Positions 8,493 through 16,653 of a DNA stretch of 34,746 nt are shown piece by piece. The DNA is taken from contig CAMPNZ010000008.1 of NCBI GenBank assembly GCA_946892075.1, positions 1 through 34,746 of the forward strand. Reading direction: 5' to 3'. Positions within the stretch are counted from its first letter, which is position 1, and the number at the start of each line of letters is the position of its first letter. Source of the stretch: an uncultured Coriobacteriales bacterium (GTDB taxonomy: Bacteria; Actinomycetota; Coriobacteriia; Coriobacteriales; Eggerthellaceae). Position numbers and translations under genes: made by a program. The notes under the pieces were generated by a model. The model had not been told where the DNA came from. It saw only the letters and a program-made list of their open reading frames with translations, and searched no databases.

Positions 8493-10724
8493 CTACGCAG
8501 CATCGTTACTTGTTTTGTTATCTTTCTGCGAAGCGCCAGCTCCACTAGAAGAAACGCGTTCTGCAGGCTGTTTGCGCGTCGAAGCATCGTTTGAACCATT
8601 CGCATTTTGCGAACCTGATCTGCTTGAAGCTTCCTGCTTGTTACGCGTGGATTCTGACTTCGTTTTATCCTGGTCATGCTTGGTTTTGCTGGTTGATTTC
8701 GTGCTTTCCGATTTCGAACTTTCCTCGCTACTGCGCGTCGATCGTTTTGGCCTGTCGTCATCGTCACTGTAACTGCTCGAGCGCGACGACGTATACACAC
8801 CATGAATTTGATGCTTAGGGTCGGAATAATACTCATACTCAGGGCTTTCTTGTGGCACAAATTGCTGAAGTGGCATACCGCTTAGTGCTACTTTCATAAA
8901 GTCGGCAAACACATCTGTTACATGAGTTCCTGTTTTGAGCGGCGTTGGCTTACCTCTACTACCTGCCCAAATGCCAACAGCATATTGTGGCGTTATACCA
9001 TAGAACGTGACATCATTATAATTTTGCGACGTTCCTGTTTTGCCAGCAACTACCTGCCCTGATGCAAGGCGTGCGCCCGTACCTGTTCCACGTGAAACAA
9101 CAAGCTCAAGTGCCTGTTCAGCGGCATACGCAACCTCTTTCGTAAGAACACGTTTACTGCGCGGAATGGGGTTGCGGTTATCAAAAAGCACCTGACCTCG
9201 TACGTTGCTGATGTACTCGATAGGCGTTGACTCGCGATGCACTCCTTCAGAGGCAATTGTTGCGTACGCTTCCGTCATTTCAAGCGTGGTAACATTTTCG
9301 GTTCCAAGTGTTAGTGCCGCGCCCGCTTTCTTAGCATCAAGCTGCGATTTTACGCCCATGCGTTGCGCGGTTTCTACCACATCGTTGATGCCAATAGAGG
9401 CAATAAGCCGCACAAAACCCGTGTTTGACGATATTGCCAAAGCCGATGCAAGGCTCCGTGTTCCGTAACTTTTATTGCCATCATTTGAAAGCGTGTAGCC
9501 GTCGATGGTTGCAGGCGAATTACAGTCGACGGTTGTGTTGGGGCTAATTCCCTTTTCTAGGGCTGTAACCAGGGGAAACACCTTGAATGCTGAACCGCAC
9601 GGCCTACCGCCAGCTCCAGCACCCGTTGCCAAGTTCACCTGACTGACTTCGTAGTTTGCGCCTCCGACCAGCGCTTTTATGAAGCCCGTTTGCGGCTCGA
9701 TGACCGTCATGGCAACGTCGTGATTTTCGCCCAGCGTTTCGCGCTTTTTAGCGGCAGAATCGATTGCCGTTTGCTGCAAAAACGGATCGAGCGTGGTTAT
9801 AATACGCAAGGCTCCCTTTTTTAGCTGCGTTTCAGGAATTTTGTAATTATTTTTCAGCTGCGAAATAACAAATGACGAAAAATACGGATACGCTACAATA
9901 CCATCACTAAATTCCATAGGCTTAAGACCAAGCGGCGCGGACACGGCGCGGTTATAATCGCCTTGTGAGATATATCCATTAACAACCATGCGCTGCAACA
10001 CCAAGTTTCGCCTGTTGATAGCGTTTTGCGGGTACTTCAGCGGATTGTTGTAGGTGGGCGACTGCGGAATGCCAGCAAGCAGCGCAGCCTCAGTAAGCGT
10101 TAGCTCGCGCGCGTGCTTGGAAAAATAGCGCTGTGATGCGGCCTCAATGCCGTACGCGCCGGCTCCAAAATTGATAGCGTTCATATACATCGTTAAAATG
10201 TCGTTTTTCGAGAAATTATCTTCAATTTTAAGCGCAAGCGCCGCTTCACGAATTTTGCGCTTGAGAGAAATATCGTTCATTTCATCTGCGAGAACAGTGT
10301 TGCGAACCAGCTGCTGTGTGATGGTGGACGCGCCCTCACGCGAACCGCCCGTTATGTTGTTGAACGCAGCGCGCGCAATGCCCCACAAATCGACGCCGCC
10401 GTGCGAGTAAAAACGCTCGTCTTCGACGGCGACAATCGACTTAAGCGCAATAGGGGAAATGTTGTTCATGGTAACGGGAATGCGATTTTCAAGCCTGAAA
10501 CGCGCAAGAACAGTTTTGTTGTCGTTTGCGTACATGACGGAAGGTTGCGAGTCGTTGAACTCGTTGACGTTGGTGTAATCGGGCAATCCGCGCAGCCACC
10601 ACATGCAAATACCAAGCGCAACGGCGCAGATAGCGGCTAAAAACAGCAGCATGATAAACAGTGTCAACGCCACATGGCGCCGCTTTTTTTGATGCGGAAT
10701 ATGTATACGCGCGCGAGAGCTCAC
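8493..10724 (-). CDS. Class A penicillin-binding protein with Ser/Lys-rich tail
   Basis: Second bifunctional peptidoglycan synthase of the window, 743 aa. It has a basic N-terminus, a membrane segment at about 18-43, and a GT51 domain with putative catalytic Glu101 (VEDERFY) and GASTITQQLVRN at about 131-142. The transpeptidase domain has SAFK (Ser378, Lys381), SSN at 432-434 and KTGTS at 562-566. From about residue 650 the protein becomes a hydrophilic Ser/Lys/Glu/Thr-rich tail, presumably extracellular and disordered. The start codon is GTG at 10724, preceded by GAGGAAGG at about 8 nt. It is clearly related to the plus-strand PBP at 5096-7570 but differs in the tail. A perfect parS is embedded in the codons for VVSRGTG (about residues 542-548), a family-typical stretch shortly before the KTG motif. 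Confidence 0.95.
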   Translation of the reverse strand: MSSRARIHIPHQKKRRHVALTLFIMLLFLAAICAVALGICMWWLRGLPDYTNVNEFNDSQPSVMYANDNKTVLARFRLENRIPVTMNNISPIALKSIVAVEDERFYSHGGVDLWGIARAAFNNITGGSREGASTITQQLVRNTVLADEMNDISLKRKIREAALALKIEDNFSKNDILTMYMNAINFGAGAYGIEAASQRYFSKHARELTLTEAALLAGIPQSPTYNNPLKYPQNAINRRNLVLQRMVVNGYISQGDYNRAVSAPLGLKPMEFSDGIVAYPYFSSFVISQLKNNYKIPETQLKKGALRIITTLDPFLQQTAIDSAAKKRETLGENHDVAMTVIEPQTGFIKALVGGANYEVSQVNLATGAGAGGRPCGSAFKVFPLVTALEKGISPNTTVDCNSPATIDGYTLSNDGNKSYGTRSLASALAISSNTGFVRLIASIGINDVVETAQRMGVKSQLDAKKAGAALTLGTENVTTLEMTEAYATIASEGVHRESTPIEYISNVRGQVLFDNRNPIPRSKRVLTKEVAYAAEQALELVVSRGTGTGARLASGQVVAGKTGTSQNYNDVTFYGITPQYAVGIWAGSRGKPTPLKTGTHVTDVFADFMKVALSGMPLQQFVPQESPEYEYYSDPKHQIHGVYTSSRSSSYSDDDDRPKRSTRSSEESSKSESTKSTSKTKHDQDKTKSESTRNKQEASSRSGSQNANGSNDASTRKQPAERVSSSGAGASQKDNKTSNDAA
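9084..9099. other. parS: parS site (perfect), inside PBP gene
   Basis: TGTTCCACGTGAAACA matches the consensus TGTTNCACGTGAAACA exactly, with N as C. It is read on the minus strand as V-S-R-G-T within a conserved region of the transpeptidase domain. The protein motif and the DNA site are therefore both maintained. Confidence 0.88.
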
Positions 10725-11089
10725 GCAAACCGCCTTCCTCGTTTAAGCATGCTATCTGCGCATATGGTGCACATCACTCCGCGCGACGCATGCAACGTGT
10801 TCATGAATGCTGCCTTGAAATACCTCGCTATTATACCATGGACGCAGGTATCACAGACGCAGGCGCGCAAAACGGGAATTCAACGGCGTGATGGGGAACG
10901 TGACGGAGCGGCGCATCGGATGCGCAAAACGGGACGCGAGGCTTGCGGCGCGGCGCAGGGAACGTGACTGAGTGCCGCGACGGCGGATGCGCGTATCGTG
11001 CCTGTTCAGGTGAGCGTGATAGGGAACGTGACCGAGCGGCGCATCGGCGAATGCGAGTATCGTTCCTGTTCAGACGCGCGCAACGCCAA
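10725..11089. other. Intergenic region between argH and PBP gene
   Basis: 365 bp with no supported gene. The half next to the PBP start (about 10740-10860) is of ordinary composition and should carry that gene's promoter. The half next to the end of argH is filled by a 64-bp tandem repeat. Confidence 0.5.
10894..11085. repeat. Three tandem copies of a 64-bp repeat
   Basis: Copies start at 10894, 10958 and 11022, exactly 64 bp apart, each opening with GGGAACGTGAC. The first and third agree in 25 of their first 26 bases. The second and third share ATGCG.GTATCGT.CCTGTTCAG further in. The period is not a multiple of three, so it is not coding. It lies directly downstream of argH. Confidence 0.8.
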
Positions 11090-12502
11090 CTACAAGCTTG
11101 AACGCGTAAGGTTGCTTAACCATTCCTCCTGCTGATGCAGCATGTCTTTCACGGCCGTAAACTGATACGCAAGCGCCTTATCACCCGTTCCACCGCGCGA
11201 ATTACGCGCGCGAACAATAGACGGAATGTCCAGCTCATGCATTACATTTTCCTCGAACAGTGAACTTTGTGCCTTAAAATCGGCAAGCGACAAATCGGTA
11301 AGCGCACACCCGCGCTGCTCGCATAACAGCACCAAATGCCCTACAATGCGATGCGCGTCGCGAAACGCCATTCCCTTTTTCACCAGGTAGTCGGCAACAT
11401 CCGTGGCAGCCAGATGCCCCGTGTGCGCCTGCTTTTCCATGGCATCTTCGTGTATCGTCATCGAGCTTATCATGCCAGCCATGCAGGTCAGGCAGTCATA
11501 AATGGTGTCAAGCGAATCAAATACGCCCTGCTTATCCTCTTGCAAATCTTTGTTGTACGCCAGCGGCAGCGCCTTCATCGTAACAAGCAACGACACCAAA
11601 TTCCCCACCGTGCGCCCCGTTTTTCCGCGCACGAGCTCGGCAAAGTCGGGGTTTTTCTTTTGTGGCATAATCGACGAGCCCGTTGAGAACGTGTCTGACA
11701 GCTCGATGAAGCCAAATTCTTGGGTCGACCACATAATAAGCTCTTCGGCTAAGCGGGAAAGGTGCATAGCGCTTACTGAGCAGGCGTAAAGCGTGTCCAG
11801 CACGAAGTCGCGGTCGGAAACGGCGTCAAGCGAGTTTTCGCACATTGCCGAAAAGCCCAGCAAATCGGTGGTGAGCTGGCGATCAAGCGGATACGTTGTT
11901 CCCGCAAGCGCGGCCGCTCCCAAAGGGTTGCAATCGGCCGCTTCGTAGGCATTGCGCAGGCGCTTGAAGTCGCGCGACAGCATCCAAACGTAGGCAAGCA
12001 AATGGTGCGCCAGGTAAACGGGCTGCGCGTGTTGCATGTGCGTGTAACCAGGGAGAATAACATGCTGCTTTTCGTGCGCAAGCTTCTGGAGAGCGCAGCT
12101 GAACTGGTAATTCGCGCGCATCACGTTGCTTATGCGGCTTTTGAGGTACAAGCGCGTGTCGCAAATTACCTGGTCATTGCGGGAGCGCCCGGTATGCAGG
12201 CGCGCCCCCGCTTCGCCAATGCGCGCAATAAGTTGCTTTTCGATAGACATGTGGATGTCTTCGTCGTTAATGTCGAAAGGGAACGTGCCTTTGGTAATTT
12301 CGCGCTCGATGTCGTCAAGGCCAGCGCATATTTTGTCTGCGTCATCCTGGCTGATAATGCCCTGGTGAGCAAGCATGGTGGCATGCGCTTTCGAGCCTTC
12401 AATGTCTTGCTTGTACATGCGCTTATCAACGGGAAGCGATGCTCCAAAGCGTTGGGTAAATTCGTTTGCTGACGCGGTAAAACGTCCTGACCACAGTGCC
12501 AT
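11090..12502 (-). CDS. argH: Argininosuccinate lyase
   Basis: Cytoplasmic enzyme that splits argininosuccinate into arginine and fumarate, the last step of arginine biosynthesis. The 470-aa product is full length for the fumarase/aspartase superfamily. It opens with the typical WSGRF, has HTGRSRNDQ at about 103-111, the TH motif (YTHMQHAQP) at about 153-161, and the superfamily signature GSSIMPQKKNP at 275-285, whose serine loop is catalytic. The ATG at 12502 has AAAGGGA upstream at normal spacing. It follows argG by 74 bp and probably shares its transcript. No other arginine gene is in the window. Confidence 0.97.
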   Translation of the reverse strand: MALWSGRFTASANEFTQRFGASLPVDKRMYKQDIEGSKAHATMLAHQGIISQDDADKICAGLDDIEREITKGTFPFDINDEDIHMSIEKQLIARIGEAGARLHTGRSRNDQVICDTRLYLKSRISNVMRANYQFSCALQKLAHEKQHVILPGYTHMQHAQPVYLAHHLLAYVWMLSRDFKRLRNAYEAADCNPLGAAALAGTTYPLDRQLTTDLLGFSAMCENSLDAVSDRDFVLDTLYACSVSAMHLSRLAEELIMWSTQEFGFIELSDTFSTGSSIMPQKKNPDFAELVRGKTGRTVGNLVSLLVTMKALPLAYNKDLQEDKQGVFDSLDTIYDCLTCMAGMISSMTIHEDAMEKQAHTGHLAATDVADYLVKKGMAFRDAHRIVGHLVLLCEQRGCALTDLSLADFKAQSSLFEENVMHELDIPSIVRARNSRGGTGDKALAYQFTAVKDMLHQQEEWLSNLTRSSL

Positions 12503-12576
12503 AAAATCCCTTTCGATACCTCAGTGTGCCGTGCGCGCGACGCGTTCCAAGCACCGCGCGCGTCGTTCACCACCTG

Positions 12577-13878
12577 CTACAAAATGCTTTGGTTGTGCGC
12601 AATTCTGTTCTGCGCCCAAATTTTGTTCGACAAAATAGTAAGGTCGATGAAGCCCTGCGCGGCGTTGTGGTTGAAACTATCCGACTTGTCGTAAGTTGCC
12701 AACGCGTAGCTGTACAGCGAAAAGTCGCTTTTTCTGCCCACAACTGTGCACGTGCCCTTGTAGAACTTCAATTTTACAACACCGCTCAAGCATTGCTGCG
12801 TATGCGCCATAAACGCATCAAGTGCGCCCTTAAGCGGCGAGAACCACTGCCCATAATACACGGCCGTTGCCCACGAATGCTCAAGCGGAAGCTTCGCGTG
12901 CAGCACTTCGCGTTCAAGACACAAAGCCTCAAGCGCCTTGTGCGCCTCGATAAGCGCAAGCGCGGCAGGCTGTTCGTAACACTCTCTACTTTTCACGCCC
13001 ACCAGCCTGTTTTCCACCATGTCAAGGCGGCCATAGCCGTTGCTTCCCGCAATTTCGTTCAGCGCGTAAATGATGTCAAGGTAGCTCATTGGCTTGTTGT
13101 CAAGCGCACACGGAACGCCTTGCTTGAACTCAATTTCAACATAGGTGGGCTTATCGGGCGCCTGTTCTGGGGAAACGGTCATCGTGTAGATGTCCTCAGG
13201 CGGCTCGTTGTACGGATCCTCCAAAATGCCGCACTCAATAGCCCGGCCCCACAAGTTATCGTCAATCGAATACGGGCTTGCTTGGGTGGTAGGAACTTCC
13301 ACGCCGTGCGCCTGTGCCCACTCCATTTCTTCGGGACGCGTTTTGAAAGCCCACTCTCTAACTGGGGCGATAACCTTTAGCGTCGGGTCGAGCATGGCGA
13401 TGCACGATTCAAAACGCACCTGATCGTTGCCTTTGCCGGTGCAGCCGTGCGCCACGTACGCCGCCTTGTATTGATGTGCAATTTCTACCAAAGCTTCAGA
13501 AATAATTGGACGAGAAAGCGCAGATAGCAGTGGGTATTGGTTCTCGTATAAGGCGTTGGCGGCAAGCGCGCTGGTAAGTGCCTTCTGAACGAATTTTTCG
13601 CGCATGTCAACAATGTGACAGTTTATAGCTCCCGTTTTCAGTGCGCGCTGCTTTATGGCCTCAAGACCTGCGTGTTCTTGGCCAAGTTCGCCCACAACGG
13701 CCACCACGTTAAGATTTTTCACTTCTTGGAGCCATTTAATGCAGATGGACGTGTCAAGGCCGCCGGAATACGCCAACACGACCGTTTCTTTGGAAGGGTC
13801 GGCTTTTGCGGAATTGGCGATAACAGCTGATGAAGCGCTTGCGCAGGCGTTGGTTGAGGTGTTTGTTGAAGTAGTCAT
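12577..13878 (-). CDS. argG: Argininosuccinate synthase
   Basis: Joins citrulline and aspartate at the expense of ATP to give argininosuccinate, the substrate of ArgH encoded next. The 433-aa product has the N-type ATP pyrophosphatase P-loop SGGLDTS at 38-44, the citrulline/aspartate-binding region HGCTGKGNDQVRFE, and SIDDNLWGR. The first 30 residues are a Thr/Ser/Asn/Ala-rich extension not usual in the family. I chose the ATG at 13878, with AAAGGA about 7 nt upstream. The longer in-frame start at 13989 would translate a tandem repeat and lacks a ribosome site. Upstream lie a repeat-rich 5' leader and an Arg-rich small ORF, which suggests arginine-responsive attenuation. Confidence 0.97.
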   Translation of the reverse strand: MTTSTNTSTNACASASSAVIANSAKADPSKETVVLAYSGGLDTSICIKWLQEVKNLNVVAVVGELGQEHAGLEAIKQRALKTGAINCHIVDMREKFVQKALTSALAANALYENQYPLLSALSRPIISEALVEIAHQYKAAYVAHGCTGKGNDQVRFESCIAMLDPTLKVIAPVREWAFKTRPEEMEWAQAHGVEVPTTQASPYSIDDNLWGRAIECGILEDPYNEPPEDIYTMTVSPEQAPDKPTYVEIEFKQGVPCALDNKPMSYLDIIYALNEIAGSNGYGRLDMVENRLVGVKSRECYEQPAALALIEAHKALEALCLEREVLHAKLPLEHSWATAVYYGQWFSPLKGALDAFMAHTQQCLSGVVKLKFYKGTCTVVGRKSDFSLYSYALATYDKSDSFNHNAAQGFIDLTILSNKIWAQNRIAHNQSIL

Positions 13879-13904
13879 AGTAACATCCTTTCTTGATGAT
13901 GAAG

Positions 13905-13991
13905 TGCAGCTTGCGTGGTGCAATGCGGTTTGTGGTGCAGTGCTGCTTGTGTGGTGCAATGCAGCTTGTGTGGTGCAGCAATAGTGCAATG
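13905..13991. repeat. Short tandem repeat in the argG 5' leader
   Basis: About four imperfect units of 17-19 bp such as GCTTGTGTGGTGCAATGCA on the plus strand. In the argG transcript they read as C/A-rich, G-poor repeats of the type TGCACCACACAAGC. Such C-rich unstructured RNA could be a Rho loading site or a protein-binding array, but that is inference. Confidence 0.6.
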
Positions 13992-14150
13992 GAGCGAAGA
14001 TGCGCGCGATATGCGCACATGAACAGGCAAAACTTTACGCGTTGCTACATTTGCTGCTGATGGTTTCACCAAGAAAACGCACAACGCTAAGAGCATGCCT
14101 CGTAGGCGCGCCCGAACTTACCGTGAGCAAAAGCCCAAGTCAGCTGGACG

Positions 14151-14306
14151 CTAAATACGTCGAGCACTACGTCGCTCAGCGCGGCGGCCAGAAATGCTAT
14201 GAAGTTGTTGAGTGGAAGAAAAAGAAATCGCACTGCCTTCTTGTTGCGAGCAAGCACCGTCGGAAGATACGCACACGCTATGTGCTGTTTGTGCAGATGT
14301 AAGCAT
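14151..14306 (-). CDS. Candidate Arg-rich leader peptide for argGH
   Basis: 51-codon ORF upstream of argG on the same strand. The ATG at 14306 has a perfect AAGGAGG 6 nt before it, among the best ribosome sites in the window. The peptide starts MLTSAQTAHSVC and ends GRRAERRSARRI, with six Arg among its last 12 residues (codons CGC, CGC, CGA, CGT, CGA, CGT). It matches no family I know. An Arg-codon cluster just before a stop, ahead of arginine biosynthesis genes, is what a ribosome-mediated attenuation leader would look like. The stop is 272 bp before argG; I could not identify a clear terminator/antiterminator pair in between. A 100-codon plus-strand frame over the same DNA (14000-14302) is the rival reading. 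Confidence 0.5.
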   Translation of the reverse strand: MLTSAQTAHSVCVSSDGACSQQEGSAISFSSTQQLHSISGRRAERRSARRI

Positions 14307-14333
14307 TGCGTTCCTCCTTGTGTGTACTAAAAC

Positions 14334-14365
14334 TTTATGCAATTGCGGTTGTGTTAAGCGCAATT
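14334..14365 (-). promoter_or_regulatory. Candidate argG-leader promoter and operator
   Basis: An inverted repeat AATTGCG...CGCAATT (14341-14347 and 14359-14365, 11-bp spacer) lies 35-59 bp upstream of the leader ORF. It overlaps a possible -35 TTGCGC (14358-14363), spaced 18 bp from a possible -10 CATAAA (14334-14339). The repeat could bind a regulator. It does not resemble the classic ArgR box. Confidence 0.3.
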
Positions 14366-14477
14366 CGCAAAGCTGTGCGAATAAGTGCCTAAAAGCATAG
14401 CACGTGTTTCAAGATATGCAAGCACAAATATAAAAGTTTTCATAATCTTACTATGTTGCCAGGTCACACGCGATGTA

Positions 14478-15194
14478 CTATGCTTCGCCATTCAAATGTG
14501 CCGCAACAAACGCAAGCGCATCACGATAGCCTTCCTTGCCTTTTCCGCTTATTTGAGTGCAGCATACCGCCTGAATAACCGACTGATGCCGAAACGCCTC
14601 GCGCGCATGGATATCCGATAAGTGCACTTCAACAGCAGGAATGCGCGCCAGTTCCAAGGCGTCACGCAGCGCGTAGGAATAGTGCGTGAACGCTCCAGCA
14701 TTGATGATAAGCGCCTCGTACAGCTTGGGCGCGTCCTGCACAAATGTCACCAAATCGGCTTCACTGTTGCTATGGAAAAACGTGCACTGCAAGTAAACAT
14801 CATGCGCCGCACGTGCGATAAAGTCCTCCAAACACGCCAGCGTTTCCGTGCCATAATGGTGCGCATCACGACGTCCTAGCGCATTCAAGTTGGGACCATG
14901 CAGCACGGCAATGCGGTGAACGGACCTGGGCATTTTTGCGGGCTGATTAGTGGCGCTAACAGGTATTTCTTCAGCCTTGTGTGCGTAGTGTTCTTCAGCT
15001 TTGTGCGCGGTGGTGGGCGGCGCTTGCGTGGTGTGTTCGCCGGCTGTGAACGCGTCATTCTTGCCGGTTGTGCGTGGGGCATGTTCTGCAAACGGCACAC
15101 CGCTTGCTTGCGATGAGCGTGAAGAACCCTGCGTACTGGGGTTATGGCGCCCGCTGACAAGCTGCTGTGAGCGGGGAACATTCTGTGTGCTCAT
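14478..15194 (-). CDS. aroQ: 3-dehydroquinate dehydratase, type II, with N-terminal extension
   Basis: Third step of the shikimate pathway: dehydrates 3-dehydroquinate to 3-dehydroshikimate. The catalytic domain fills residues about 92-238 of 238 and has the type II landmarks: HGPNLN at 99-104, flexible-loop Arg108/109 and catalytic Tyr114 (HHYG), HSNSE at 141-145, INAGAFTHYS (Asn165, His171), EVHLSDIHAREAFRH at 189-203 and SGKGKEGY. A type II enzyme normally has about 145 residues; here about 90 residues of Ser/Thr/His/Ala-rich low-complexity sequence precede the domain. The ATG at 15194 has AAAGGAGT 6 nt upstream, so the extension seems to be translated. The internal Met88 has no ribosome site. 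It is the last aro gene, separated from aroB by a repeat-bearing spacer. Confidence 0.93.
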   Translation of the reverse strand: MSTQNVPRSQQLVSGRHNPSTQGSSRSSQASGVPFAEHAPRTTGKNDAFTAGEHTTQAPPTTAHKAEEHYAHKAEEIPVSATNQPAKMPRSVHRIAVLHGPNLNALGRRDAHHYGTETLACLEDFIARAAHDVYLQCTFFHSNSEADLVTFVQDAPKLYEALIINAGAFTHYSYALRDALELARIPAVEVHLSDIHAREAFRHQSVIQAVCCTQISGKGKEGYRDALAFVAAHLNGEA

Positions 15195-15280
15195 ACGATA
15201 CTCCTTTTGGCGAACGCGCGATAATGCGCGCATGAAGCCGATGTGGTGCTTCTTCCTGCACGGCGTCTTGTACGCACCAT

Positions 15281-15399
15281 ACAACAACTACTTCTTGCGC
15301 GGCAACTACTTCTTGCGCGGCCGCGGCTTCTTACGATGCGTCGTTTTGTGTTGCAACTACTTCTTGAACGGCCGCGTCTTCCTGCTTAGCTGCACCTTC
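15281..15399 (-). repeat. Decayed low-complexity tail after aroB, with 18-bp repeats
   Basis: Two exact tandem 18-bp units (15285-15302, 15303-15320) and a third close copy (15354-15371). Continuing in the AroB frame past its TAG stop (15400-15402), the spacer reads EGAAKQEDAAVQEVVATQ, then a TAA at 15331-15333, then EAAAAQEVVAAQEVVV. This looks like the remnant of a Gln/Glu/Val/Ala-rich C-terminal tail cut off by stop codons. That history is inference. The rest of 15195-15280 holds only the aroQ ribosome site. Confidence 0.55.
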
Positions 15400-16653
15400 C
15401 TAAACGGCACAATACGCGTGCAAGGCTTGCTCAATAAGCGCATCCTCCACTACTTGCAAGCGCAAATTGCCATCCTCATCGGGCAAAATGAACACAATCG
15501 AGCCATTGTGCGCCTTTTTATCGTGATGCATCGCTTCAAGAATATTGTGGCAAAAATTGCTATCAGACTGCGCATATCCCCTGAACAAAGGTGCATAATC
15601 CAACACATCCAGCAGCTGTGTTTGTTCCGTCACAAAATGCGAAAGCGACGTAAACGCAGCACACGGCAGCGACGTAACGTGCAGCGCGTCATCGTGCACG
15701 GTATGGCCCTGCTGCGCCAACCACTGCGCCAGAAATGCTGCAAATCGAGCGCCTTCAGCAACTGCCACACCATGACTCATTGCCCCATAGCCGCAAACCC
15801 GCTCAAGCGCATGACCTAAGGTGTGTCCGTAATTCAAAAATGCGCGCGTTCCCGTAGTGTCGTGCTCGTCATCAGCCACGATACGCGCTTTTTCCTGTAC
15901 GCAAACGCACACCAACTTTTCCAAACATGCAAGCGTTTCATCGTTAAACACGCCTGCTTGCAAACTGTGCAAATGCAAGGCAAGTGTGTGCAGGTAATCG
16001 CTTGCATGCGCGGTTGAAAGCATAGCCATTTTAAGCGCTTCACCCATGCCGCTTTTAAGCTCGGCAAAGGGAAGTGTTTGCAGCATATCAACGTCAATAA
16101 GAACACCCTGAGGCTGATAAAATGCACCAAGCAAGTTTTTTCCGGCCGCCAAATTTACGCCCGTTTTGCCGCCAACAGACGCATCGACCATCGCAAGCAA
16201 CGACGTTGGAACGTGCACAACGCGAATGCCGCGCATAAAAATTGCTGCTGCAAATCCGCTGATGTCGCTAACCACACCTCCGCCAAGCGACACAAGCATG
16301 GAATGGCGATCAAAACCTTGCTCGGCGAGATACGTGCAAATATCGTGGATGGTATTCAAATTTTTGGACGGTTCACCAGCTTGTATAACAAAGTGCGTCG
16401 TTTGAAAGCCGCTTGACGTAAGCGACTGTTCCACCGAATCCAAATAATGGGGCGCAACATTGGTGTCGCTAATGATGCACAGGCGCGGCGGTACCAAGCT
16501 TGCTCCATGCGCTGCTGCACCAGCATTGCAACCATGCTGCGCATCGGTCAACAAAGAGCGCAGATACGCACCGAGTGCGGTGTGAGAACCGCGCTGCAAT
16601 CGTACTTCGTAGCTGCGATTATAGGGGCATTGTACCGTTATGCATGCGGGCAT
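15400..16653 (-). CDS. aroB: 3-dehydroquinate synthase
   Basis: NAD- and metal-dependent enzyme converting DAHP into 3-dehydroquinate, second step of the shikimate pathway. The 417-aa product shows GGGVVSDISGF at 124-134, VPTSLLAMVDASVGGKTG at 148-165, and metal ligands at Glu205 (GMGEALK), His277 (NYGHTLGHALE) and His294 (SHGVAV). DKK is near the C-terminus. A short Ala/Gly/His-rich insert at about 38-52 is not typical. The ATG at 16653 has AAGAAGG about 9 nt upstream and overlaps the end of aroK by 16 bp, indicating coupled translation. Confidence 0.96.
   Translation of the reverse strand: MPACITVQCPYNRSYEVRLQRGSHTALGAYLRSLLTDAQHGCNAGAAAHGASLVPPRLCIISDTNVAPHYLDSVEQSLTSSGFQTTHFVIQAGEPSKNLNTIHDICTYLAEQGFDRHSMLVSLGGGVVSDISGFAAAIFMRGIRVVHVPTSLLAMVDASVGGKTGVNLAAGKNLLGAFYQPQGVLIDVDMLQTLPFAELKSGMGEALKMAMLSTAHASDYLHTLALHLHSLQAGVFNDETLACLEKLVCVCVQEKARIVADDEHDTTGTRAFLNYGHTLGHALERVCGYGAMSHGVAVAEGARFAAFLAQWLAQQGHTVHDDALHVTSLPCAAFTSLSHFVTEQTQLLDVLDYAPLFRGYAQSDSNFCHNILEAMHHDKKAHNGSIVFILPDEDGNLRLQVVEDALIEQALHAYCAV

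Noticed and set aside
13879..13989. Longer argG start at 13989
   Set aside because: It would add a Cys/His/Thr-rich translation of the leader repeats; the ATG at 13878 has a proper ribosome site and precedes the conserved domain.
14000..14302. 100-codon plus-strand ORF with GGAG 5 nt upstream of its ATG, ending in a Lys/Arg-rich stretch
   Set aside because: It overlaps the minus-strand Arg-rich leader, which has a better ribosome site and fits the argG context. No family is recognised and its first 30 codons are repeat-derived. I cannot exclude it.
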